NCBI RefSeq assembly: GCF_000430545.1
Contig: NZ_AUMF01000010.1
Location: forward strand, 1 to 64,000
Length of the DNA: 64,000 nt
Origin: Tenacibaculum ovolyticum DSM 18103
GTDB taxonomy: Bacteria; Bacteroidota; Bacteroidia; Flavobacteriales; Flavobacteriaceae
Reading direction: 5' to 3'
Made by a program: the position numbers and the translations under genes. This document shows, piece after piece, positions 54,976 to 61,460 of the stretch. Each line of letters starts with the position of its first letter. The stretch's first letter is position 1. The notes under the pieces were generated by a model. That model saw nothing but the letters and a program-made list of their open reading frames with translations, did no database searches and was not told where the DNA came from.

Positions 54976-55046
54976 TAAATATAATATAAGAAGGTAGTTG
55001 AGTTTTTTAAAATTAGGTAAATGGCATTTAAGTATCGTTTAAAAGT
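54976..55046 (-). promoter_or_regulatory. Class B promoter, copy 4
   Basis: Box TATATTTA (54983-54976); plus-strand element ATGGCATTTAAGTATCGTTT at 55021-55040, anchor 52 bases from the box. Confidence 0.7.
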
Positions 55047-55090
55047 AAAAGAATAAAGATAAGTTAGTTGTAAATATGAAAATAGGAGTG

Positions 55091-55275
55091 TGTAAAATAA
55101 AAATGTAGAACTCTTTTAAGGAGTTCTACATCGATTTAAATTAATTAATCACAACCCTTCACAATTATGAATTAATACTCCAAATGTATAATAGATTAAA
55201 GGAAATTTAATAGTTTTAAAGTTACTAAAACATCAAAAGGAAATTAGATATATTAACATTAAAATAATAGAGAAA
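55091..55275. repeat. Direct repeat of about 180 bp, copy 2 (with small RNA unit)
   Basis: Second copy of 52852-53035. The match runs past the promoter into upstream flank that includes ATATTAACATTAAAATAATA. Confidence 0.8.
55095..55176 (-). ncRNA. Small RNA, class C unit 2
   Basis: Near-identical to 52856-52937, with box TACATTTG (55188-55181), GTGAAGGGTTGTGATTAATT and the same 11-bp terminator stem. Confidence 0.6.
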
Positions 55276-55393
55276 TTGATAAGATTATTTTTTAAAAGTA
55301 TAGTTGATATGGTGAGATTTTAAAAGAGGGGTAAAGCAGTTGTTAATGGTGTCTTAAATTTGATTTTAAAGAGTGTAGTTAAGCTGATTATAT

Positions 55394-55450
55394 TTGAAAA
55401 AAAACGAACAGGTATAAATTAAAAATTTATACCTGTTCGTTTTTTTTCAA
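55394..55450. terminator. Perfect 27-bp hairpin
   Basis: Arms 55394-55420 and 55424-55450 are fully complementary around AAA; the core is CGAACAGGTATAAATT. T runs on either side let it act in both directions. It lies 89 bases past the 51-residue protein gene. Confidence 0.85.
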
Positions 55451-55538
55451 TTTGTAGGGATATCAATTATTTACTGATTTAAGGAAATCTTCTTTTAAGA
55501 TTTTTAATCATAGGGAGTAAGTGTATCTAAAATTTCGG

Positions 55539-55694
55539 CTATATGAATTGGTATTCATTAGGACTGTTAGAAATTTTATTATAATAATACTTACTTACTG
55601 TTATCTCTATTTTGAGTTTTGGGAATTTAATAAGATACTCATTGCCATATGACTTAATAAGTTTTACTAGGGTAGGGGTGGGTTTTGATTTCAT
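55539..55694 (-). CDS. Small protein of 51 residues, related to the one at 50920-51084
   Basis: The frame reads MKSKPTPTLVKLIKSYGNEY, LIKFPKLKIEITVSKYYY and NKISNSPNEYQFI. Residue matches with the other copy are spread over the whole length, with changes mostly at variable positions, which supports a coding role. The Cys of the other copy is absent. TACCTTCA at 55719-55712 is the likely -7 box. Confidence 0.65.
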   Translation of the reverse strand: MKSKPTPTLVKLIKSYGNEYLIKFPKLKIEITVSKYYYNKISNSPNEYQFI

Positions 55695-55902
55695 AATTAT
55701 TGATTTATTCTTGAAGGTAGTTAATAAAGCTAGGTTAATTATATGGTTTTAGATAAGAGAAAGAGTTTGTTTAGATGAAATAAGGAAAGTAAGCGATTAA
55801 TTAAATAGCTTTTATAGTTGTTTTAATGTCTTGTGAATAAAATATTAATAGAGCTATGATTAGATATTAGAAGAAAGGTGGTAGGTTGAAAATATAGGTT
55901 GT

Positions 55903-55985
55903 TAAAAATAAAAAAGCTCTCGAAAGAGCTTTTAATCACTATAAAACAATTAATCAGAACCTTTTAAAGCTATGAGTTGACTATT
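55903..55985 (-). ncRNA. Possible small RNA related to class C
   Basis: Sequence TCATAGCTTTAAAAGGTTCT then GATTAATTG parallels class C (TCATAATTGTGAAGGGTTGT then GATTAATTA). It ends in AAAGCTCT-TTCG-AGAGCTTT. The -7 box near 55997-55989 (TATAATTTG) is imperfect. Confidence 0.45.
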
Positions 55986-56110
55986 AAAACAAATTATAAT
56001 GACTTTACCCTATAGGGAAGTAAAATAAAAAAATGAATATTAGTTTAGGTGGGGAGTCTTTTTTTTTGATATGAATACTTCAGGAAAAGGTGATGCTAAA
56101 ATACGAGTAA

Positions 56111-56200
56111 CGTAAAAAGAAGCACCCCTTCAAGTAATGCTTCTTTTTTAATAATTAACTAATTAAATTGTAGCTGTAAAAAACTATAAGCTTTAATTAT
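56111..56200 (-). ncRNA. Small RNA, class B unit 5
   Basis: Third copy of the AAGAAGCA / TGCTTCTT terminator with the GAAGGGG loop. Here the promoter lies inside a 47-bp palindrome (56182-56228). No ORF. Confidence 0.6.
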
Positions 56201-56228
56201 ATCGTAAATATAATTAAAGCTTATAGTT
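56182..56228. repeat. 47-bp palindrome over a class B promoter
   Basis: Arms 56182-56202 and 56208-56228 (21 bases each, including AAGCTTTAATTATAT) are perfectly complementary around CGTAA. The -7 box lies in the centre. The other class B copies lack this symmetry. Confidence 0.85.
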
Positions 56229-56275
56229 TTATTTTTATTAGTTAGACGAATGGCGTTAAAGTATCGATGTAAAAA
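56205..56275 (-). promoter_or_regulatory. Class B promoter, copy 5
   Basis: Box TATATTTA (56212-56205); plus-strand element ATGGCGTTAAAGTATCGATG at about 56250-56269, anchor 52 bases from the box. Confidence 0.68.
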
Positions 56276-56304
56276 TAAAAAAGAAAGATAGGGTGAGAGG
56301 GTAG

Positions 56305-56382
56305 GTAAAAAAAAGAGTCCATTTCTGAACTCTTGCTGACAAAGATTTTATCCCCATAAAAAAACTTTGTAATGTTTTAAAC
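56305..56382 (-). ncRNA. Small RNA or relic peptide unit, class A unit 6
   Basis: About 78 nt from the class A promoter at 56387-56456. The leader (AAAAGTTTAAAACATTAC) resembles that of the double-glycine peptide genes, but the ATG that follows opens a frame (MGIKSLSARVQKW) with no leader motif and the hairpin AAGAGT / ACTCTT comes at once. It could be a deleted peptide gene or a non-coding RNA with an ATGGGGAT segment. Confidence 0.5.
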
Positions 56383-56386
56383 TTTT

Positions 56387-56456
56387 CAAATTTAAAGAGT
56401 TATAATTATAAAAGGGAAGATAAAACCGTAAAATAAGTAAGGTAAAACCGTAAAAT
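56387..56456 (-). promoter_or_regulatory. Class A promoter, copy 6
   Basis: Box TAAATTTG (56394-56387), 28 bases, element 56423-56456 with two perfect AAACCGTA half-sites 22 bp apart. Confidence 0.85.
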
Positions 56457-56483
56457 AAATATAGGTTGTGGGAAAATAAAGAG

Positions 56484-56557
56484 TAAAAAAAAACCCACTT
56501 CTTTGAGAGGTGGGAAAATTGCTATGAAAAAGAATGTATTAGAACGTCTTCTAATAC
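56484..56557 (-). ncRNA. Small RNA with GACG-loop 5' hairpin, copy 2
   Basis: GTATTAGAA-GACG-TTCTAATAC at the 5' end (56557-56536), linker TTCTTTTTCATAGCAATTT, terminator CCCACCT / AAGTGGG with a T run. About 74 nt. The loop and linker equal those at 51933-52002, while the stem differs by paired changes. Its promoter (TTG at 56591-56589, 19 bases, TATATTTG at 56569-56562) lacks the class A element. Confidence 0.75.
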
Positions 56558-56820
56558 CCTACAAATATATGAAAAATAATAGTATAACCAAGAATAATTT
56601 TATAAATATTTTTTAAAATAAAAAATAAGAAGTAAAAGTTTAGAATAATAGTAATTTAAATTTGGTTTAAGTTACTGTAAAACAGTAGGTAGTGTGTATT
56701 GTGTTTTGTGGTTGGTCTGTAAGTAAGATAATGTGTATTAGTATATAGGTAAGGGGAATATATTATTACAAGAAGTGTTTTTGAGGTTTTATAATTTATA
56801 TTGTCTTGTAATAGAGGTAT

Positions 56821-56852
56821 AAAAAAAGAAACCAGTTGTGGTTTCTTTTTTT
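56821..56852 (-). terminator. Terminator of an unassigned minute unit
   Basis: AAAGAAACC / GGTTTCTTT with a T run. Just upstream on the minus strand is AAATCTGGGGGGATTTATAG, another six-G run, but no clear -7 box, so I do not draw a transcript. Confidence 0.6.
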
Positions 56853-57418
56853 TAAAAACTATAAATCCCCCCAGATTTTATAATTCTAGTTATTAAGTAA
56901 GACACACTAATTTTTTATAAGTCACATAAAAGTGGAATTAAGGATGAAAAAATAATGTAATAAAAGGTAAGGTGTTGTTTGTTTAAGTGATAGGAGAAAT
57001 TAAAAGAAATTATATTTGATTGTTTAGCAGGTAATAAAGTGAAATTAAAAGTTGTTTATTAAGTGTAAATAATTATTTACTTTTAATTAAGTTTTTACTA
57101 TTTAAGTAGCGAGACGTAAATTACACTAAACTATTTATCAAAGTTATTTAATGCTGTTAGTTGGTGTTTTGCAGTGTTTTTTCGTTAAATACTGATTGTA
57201 ATAATAAACTATTGAAATGGAGGAACTCAAAAGAAAATCGAAAACAAAGGTTGTAGTGTATTTAAAATATATTCATTTGTTAAAAATTAAGCGATTTAAT
57301 TAAAAAATAGATAATTAAATTGCTTAATAACCTACATAATATCAATTTATTATCATCGGGATAGCATTTTTTTTATCATTTGCGACATACGTCCACAATT
57401 TTAATAGATTGAATCATA

Positions 57419-57426
57419 TACATTTG
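57419..57426 (+). promoter_or_regulatory. -7 box of the second response regulator gene
   Basis: TACATTTG ends 20 bases before the ATG at 57447. The same box and distance occur at 45027-45034. Confidence 0.65.
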
Positions 57427-57446
57427 TAGAAATTAGTAAAAAGGAA

Positions 57447-58088
57447 ATGAAAATATTTTTAGTAGATGATCATCCGGTAGTTATTGAGGGATATAAAGCT
57501 ATGATGAATGCCGAAGGGATTAGCGTTGTAGGTTCTTCTACTAACGGTTATGGTTTAATAGATTGGTTAGATAATAATTATTGTGATGTTTTATTGTTAG
57601 ATATTTCAATGCCTTTTTATAATGGATTTGATGTTTTAAAACATCTTCAGAAAAATAACAGTCCTGTAAAAACAATTATGGTAACTTCTTATTGCGATTC
57701 TGCATCTATAAGTACTTCTATAGATTTAGGAGCGAAAGGCTATGTTTTAAAAGAAGAATCGGCATATGCTATTGTAGATGCTGTAAAAGCTGTGTATAAT
57801 GGTAAAACATATTTTTCAGACTTAGCTAGAGATACTATTATTAATACTAAATTAGATAACCCTGATCAGTTATTAATAACCGATATGTTGTCTAAAAAAG
57901 AAACTGAAGTTTTAAAATTTTTAGTTGAAGGTTTTGAGAGTGATGTTATTTGTGAAAAAATGCAAATAAAACCAACAACATTTAGAAGTTATACCGAGCG
58001 TTTACGTAAAACTTTAGGTGTTAAAACAAACATACAGTTAGTTATAATGGCTATGAAGCATAAAACCGAATTGTTCTTAAAGAAGTAA
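57447..58088 (+). CDS. NarL/LuxR-type response regulator (array-side copy)
   Basis: The 213-residue protein (MKIFLVDDHPVVIEGYKAMM) has an intact receiver: acidic pair DD, phospho-acceptor in VLLLDISMPFYNG, MVTSY and LKEE. The C-terminal LuxR HTH is LVEGFESDVICEKMQIKPTTFRSYTERLRK. It is the paralogue of the island gene at 45060, with the same two downstream genes. It directly adjoins the small-RNA array. The kinase is not linked. Confidence 0.9.
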   Translation: MKIFLVDDHPVVIEGYKAMMNAEGISVVGSSTNGYGLIDWLDNNYCDVLLLDISMPFYNGFDVLKHLQKNNSPVKTIMVTSYCDSASISTSIDLGAKGYVLKEESAYAIVDAVKAVYNGKTYFSDLARDTIINTKLDNPDQLLITDMLSKKETEVLKFLVEGFESDVICEKMQIKPTTFRSYTERLRKTLGVKTNIQLVIMAMKHKTELFLKK

Positions 58089-58156
58089 AATTTACATTTA
58101 TTAATAGCTAGTATTTTAACTGTATTTTTAAGGTTTAATTTTTAAAAATATAAAAT

Positions 58157-58330
58157 ATGAAAGTAGCATTTAAAGTAATAGCATTAATCTTTGTTTTAGG
58201 TTTTATTTCTTGTACAGATAACGATAATATAGTACCAGAGAATGAAAGAACAGAATTACAAGCAGTCAACAAAGAAGATATTACAGCGCCAGGAAGCGGA
58301 GGGGATGACCCTGATCTTACAGAGGATTAA
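58157..58330 (+). CDS. Tiny acidic lipoprotein of the response regulator module (array-side copy)
   Basis: The 57-residue frame MKVAFKVIALIFVLGFISC has a lipobox with Cys19, then TDNDNIVPENERTELQAVNK and an acidic end (GGDDPDLTED). It matches the island copy in position, lipobox (FISCTD) and acidic tail but little else. Its end overlaps the next gene by 26 bases. Confidence 0.75.
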   Translation: MKVAFKVIALIFVLGFISCTDNDNIVPENERTELQAVNKEDITAPGSGGDDPDLTED

Positions 58331-58991
58331 AAAAATATCTAAATTTATATTGTTAACTGTTTTTTTCGGGATTGTTTTCTACTCTTTTGAATTTGTAAAA
58401 CCACATTCAGAGGAATATAATTTAACAAAAGAACTTGTTATAAAAGCAAATAAAGCAAATATTGCTACCTTAAAATCGGTAAAGAAATTTGCAAAAGGAT
58501 CAGCTGTTTATAAAAAGTATATGGCAGCAAATAAGAATAAAAAAATTGCAGTCAATAAATTTAATGAAGCCAAAGAAAGCGAACAAATTTTTGGTTTTAA
58601 AACCCTTAAAATATTCTTAAAAGAGTTTGGGATTTTTCTGGGGTTCTTTTTCTATGCTTTATTTAATCTTTATCGTTCATTTAGGTACGAACGTTTTAGT
58701 ATAGGTATTAAAATTTACCATTCATTTATTATTTCGGTATGTGTCTTTTATTTTTTTTGGATCTTTCAACAATTTCAAGACTTTAGTAAGCCCATGTACT
58801 TTTTAATGACCCTTGCAGCTGCTTATTTCGTGTTTTTAGCCATGCATTTATTATTTAAAAACAAGAAGACAAAAGAAGAGCGTTTACGTGCTAATTTAAT
58901 GGAGGTAGCTAAATTTACTTTTAAAAATACAAAGCCCGAAAAAAGAGAAGAAATGCTCGATTTAATTAAAGAAATTGCTGCAAATAAATAA
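58305..58991 (+). CDS. Multi-pass membrane protein of the response regulator module (array-side copy)
   Basis: The 228-residue protein, started at MTLILQRIKK inside the lipoprotein gene (an in-frame ATG at 58242 would overlap it more), has an N-terminal helix (FILLTVFFGIVFYSF), a charged helical region, three further helices with YFFWIFQQFQDFSKPMYFL, and a tail FKNTKPEKREEMLDLIKEI. Conserved with the island copy. Family unknown; a sensor or regulator partner of the lipoprotein is plausible. Confidence 0.78.
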   Translation: MTLILQRIKKISKFILLTVFFGIVFYSFEFVKPHSEEYNLTKELVIKANKANIATLKSVKKFAKGSAVYKKYMAANKNKKIAVNKFNEAKESEQIFGFKTLKIFLKEFGIFLGFFFYALFNLYRSFRYERFSIGIKIYHSFIISVCVFYFFWIFQQFQDFSKPMYFLMTLAAAYFVFLAMHLLFKNKKTKEERLRANLMEVAKFTFKNTKPEKREEMLDLIKEIAANK

Positions 58992-59111
58992 ATATTCTTT
59001 TACATTTTCTTTTTTTAATACTATGAAGCTTGCTCGTTTGAATTACGATGTGTTTAAATGAGTGAGTTGGATTCAATAAAGTTATAAGTAGTTTATTTAG
59101 AGGTGTTAAGA

Positions 59112-59146
59112 AAAAAAAATACCCTGAAAAAATCAGGGTATTTTTT
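59112..59146. terminator. Bidirectional terminator
   Basis: AATACCCTGA pairs with TCAGGGTATT around AAAAA, with A and T runs. It separates the signalling module from the convergent surface protein gene. Confidence 0.88.
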
Positions 59147-59191
59147 ATTGTTTGGTTTGAAAAATAAAAATAATAAAAGAGGTGTGAGTTT

Positions 59192-60517
59192 TTAATTTGA
59201 TTCTTTGTTGCTATTTTTATTTTCTAATAATTTCTCTAACAAAGATTCAAGTCTTTCTATTTTTTTTTCTTGCTTCTCAATTTTGTAATTTTGTTTTTCT
59301 AGAGATTTTATCTTTTTCTCTTGCTCAATAGTGTACAGTGTTAGCTCCTCAATCTTTTGTAGTAGCTGAATTTGAAAATCACCAATATTAACGCCGTCTT
59401 TTTTCATTTCTCTTGCTGATGCTATTTCAGGGAGGTGTTTTTTTTCTTTGATGTGTTTTTCAATTGATTTTAAAGAAGGTAAATTATAATTCTTTTCAAA
59501 TACAAAATCTGCTGTTGGGGTATTAGTTACTTTAATTTCTTTTGCCTCAAATTTACCATTTAGAGCAGCGTTACCTTTGTTCGATATTTTTAATAAATTT
59601 CCATTTATGTTCTGGAAATTAAACCCTCTTGATGCGGAGTTGTTTGTGAAATTGACTCCGTCATCATTTACACCTACACTTAATTTATAATGACTGGTGT
59701 TGTTTCCTGTTAAAAATTCTATTCTTTGTTTAGTGTTTACTAAATTAAATCCTCTTGATGCTGAGTTGTTTGAGAAATTGACTCCGTCATCATTTACACC
59801 TACACTTAATTTATAAAGACTAGTGTTATTTCCTGTTAAAAATTCTATTCTTTGTTTAGTGTTTACTAAATTAAATCCTCTTGATGCTGAGTTGTTTGAG
59901 AAATTGACTCCGTCATCATTTACACCTACACTTAATTTGTAATGACTGGTGTTGTTTCCTGTTAAAAATTCTATTCTTTGTTTAGTATTTACTAAATTAA
60001 ACCCTCTTGATGCTGAATTATTTGTGAAATTGACTCCGTCATCATTTAGGCCAATATCTAATTTATAACCACTAGTGTTATTTCCTTGGAGAAAAGTTAA
60101 TCGTTGACCTCCATTTTGAATATCCAATTTAGCATTTGGATTCGTTGTTCCAATACCAATATTTCCCTCGTTATTTATTGTTAATCCGTATGTTCCTGTT
60201 GGTGTGCCGTCTTTTATCAGAATTGGATAACCTTGTCCTTTATTTCTGATGGCTAAATCACCAGAAGAAGAAACAAGAAAGTCATAGTTTGTGTTTTCTT
60301 TTTCAGTACCATTTTCTCTTCCTAGTCTAATAGTAGGAAAAATATCTCCATTAGCATTTACCTCTAATATTGTTCCTAAAACAGATGAACTTGGCGTGTT
60401 TGTTCCAATACCTACTTTTTTTAAAGTGGTTAGCTTGTTTGTACTACTTGTATCCCATTGAGCTTGTAATGTTAAAGTGAAAAATAGTATTGTTGTAATT
60501 AGAGCATTTTTTTTCAT
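59192..60517 (-). CDS. Secreted tail-fibre-like protein with tandem 42-residue repeats
   Basis: The 441-residue protein has a signal peptide (LITTILFFTLTLQAQ), a VGIGTNTP motif and NIGIGTTNPNAKLDI typical of Bacteroidota fibre-like surface proteins, then near-identical 42-residue units (QRIEFLTGNNTS, YKLSVGVNDDGVNF, NNSASRGFN) and a C-terminal coiled coil (KIEELTLYTIEQEKKIKSLE) after a region resembling the self-assembling end of S74-type fibres (LPSLKSIEKHIKEKKHLPEI). Probably forms a trimeric surface fibre. Single gene. Confidence 0.75.
   Translation of the reverse strand: MKKNALITTILFFTLTLQAQWDTSSTNKLTTLKKVGIGTNTPSSSVLGTILEVNANGDIFPTIRLGRENGTEKENTNYDFLVSSSGDLAIRNKGQGYPILIKDGTPTGTYGLTINNEGNIGIGTTNPNAKLDIQNGGQRLTFLQGNNTSGYKLDIGLNDDGVNFTNNSASRGFNLVNTKQRIEFLTGNNTSHYKLSVGVNDDGVNFSNNSASRGFNLVNTKQRIEFLTGNNTSLYKLSVGVNDDGVNFSNNSASRGFNLVNTKQRIEFLTGNNTSHYKLSVGVNDDGVNFTNNSASRGFNFQNINGNLLKISNKGNAALNGKFEAKEIKVTNTPTADFVFEKNYNLPSLKSIEKHIKEKKHLPEIASAREMKKDGVNIGDFQIQLLQKIEELTLYTIEQEKKIKSLEKQNYKIEKQEKKIERLESLLEKLLENKNSNKESN
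59625..60128. repeat. Tandem 126-bp coding repeats
   Basis: CCTCTTGATGC recurs at 59625, 59751, 59877 and 60003, exactly 126 bp apart. The inner units are almost identical; the outermost (60003-60128) has diverged. In-frame, so copy number can change without breaking the gene. Confidence 0.9.
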
Positions 60518-60834
60518 TTTTTTAGATTTAATTCTATGGTTTATAGCTTTTTGTATGAGTGTGTTTATTTCTTGCGTCTATATTTTTTTTAATAGGGTAA
60601 TAAAAGAGGCTTTTTATTTTGTAGGGAGTGAAAGATATCTTTTTTTAATAATTCTGTAAAGTTATATTCATGCATTTTAACTTTATTTACAGAGGCTTTA
60701 GTAATTCAATTAAGTATTCAGAATCATTTTCTTTGATGTTAATTAAGCTGTTAATTAATTTTTATTTCACTTTTGCTTAACTTGTGTTTTGGTTTATTAA
60801 AAAGTCAATCCTGTTGTGTTTATAGTAAAAAACC
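60518..60834. other. 317-bp intergenic region
   Basis: AT-rich sequence upstream of the surface protein gene and downstream of tRNA-Met. I see no gene or clear signal beyond what must be the surface protein promoter. Confidence 0.4.
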
Positions 60835-60835
60835 A

Positions 60836-60868
60836 AAAAAGCCCTTTTATGAAAAAAGGGCTTTTTGT
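60836..60868. terminator. Terminator of tRNA-Met
   Basis: AAAAGCCCTTTT pairs with AAAAGGGCTTTT around a short loop, with a T run on either strand. Confidence 0.85.
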
Positions 60869-60875
60869 TTATATG

Positions 60876-60949
60876 TAGCGAGAAGCAGATTTGAACTGCC
60901 GACCTCAGGGTTATGAATCCTGCGCTCTAACCAACTGAGCTATCTCGCC
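60876..60949 (-). tRNA. tRNA-Met (anticodon CAT)
   Basis: Acceptor GGCGAGA pairs with TCTCGCT (one G-T pair). Anticodon arm CAGGATTCATAACCCTG gives CAT; T-arm GGCAGTTCAAATCTGC. The acceptor pairing at position 1 and the body fit the elongator rather than the initiator. Confidence 0.93.
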
Positions 60950-60960
60950 GTTTGCGGGTG

Positions 60961-60990
60961 CAAATATAGAACTTATTTACTTATGCGCAA
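60961..60990 (-). promoter_or_regulatory. Promoter of tRNA-Met
   Basis: On the minus strand TTG (60990-60988), 19 bases, TATATTTG (60968-60961), then CACCCGC. Confidence 0.85.
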
Positions 60991-61054
60991 CAATAAAATG
61001 TAATTTTTTTTTGAAAAAATAAAGATATATATTGCCACCTTAAGAAAAAACAAA

Positions 61055-61438
61055 ATGACAAAAGTAAAGTTCGAATTAGAGTTCCCTATACATGCTTCAC
61101 CAAGTATGTTATATAATAGTTTGGCAACTCCTTCAGGATTAGAAGAATGGTTTGCAGATAGAGTAAATTCTCGCGGAAAACTAATCACTTTTACCTGGGA
61201 CGACTCGGAGGAGGAAGCTAAAATTTTAGCAAAAAAAGCTAATGAGCGTATAAAATTTAAGTGGGTAGAGAGTGAAAATGATGAAAGTTATTTTGAATTT
61301 AAGATAGAAGTAGACCCATTAACGAAAGATGTAGTGGTAATTATTACCGATTTTGCTGATGATGAAGACGAGGTAGAAGAAGCAAAAATGTTATGGGAAA
61401 GCCAAATAGATAGTTTAAAAAATAGCATAGGGGCATAG
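61055..61438 (+). CDS. START-like / SRPBCC domain protein
   Basis: The 127-residue protein (MTKVKFELEFPIHASPSMLY; PSGLEEWFADRVN; FKWVESENDESYFEF; LWESQIDSLKNSIGA) has the helix-grip pattern of the AHSA1/START family, which binds hydrophobic ligands or partner proteins. Its place ahead of the class IV aminotransferase is usual for flavobacteria. Ligand unknown. Confidence 0.85.
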   Translation: MTKVKFELEFPIHASPSMLYNSLATPSGLEEWFADRVNSRGKLITFTWDDSEEEAKILAKKANERIKFKWVESENDESYFEFKIEVDPLTKDVVVIITDFADDEDEVEEAKMLWESQIDSLKNSIGA

Positions 61439-61460
61439 ATTTTATGCTAGATAATTAAAA

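Larger units (their letters stand above)
50657..57446. other. 6.8-kb array of minute minus-strand transcription units
   Basis: About 18 terminator-like hairpins lie in this stretch, yet only very short ORFs exist. Reading on the minus strand, most hairpins are preceded within 60-190 bases by a TAnnTTTG-type box, and many boxes by conserved upstream elements (class A: six copies; class B: five copies). Units encode two double-glycine peptides, two related 51-54-residue proteins, one 75-residue membrane protein, or no peptide at all. Listed separately below; the gaps between them are AT-rich with nothing further recognised. Confidence 0.7.

Noticed and set aside
50657..57446. CRISPR-like or transposon-array explanation for the hairpin-rich region
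   Set aside because: The hairpins differ in sequence from one another, are spaced irregularly and sit downstream of promoter boxes. No transposase gene or unique spacer pattern is seen.
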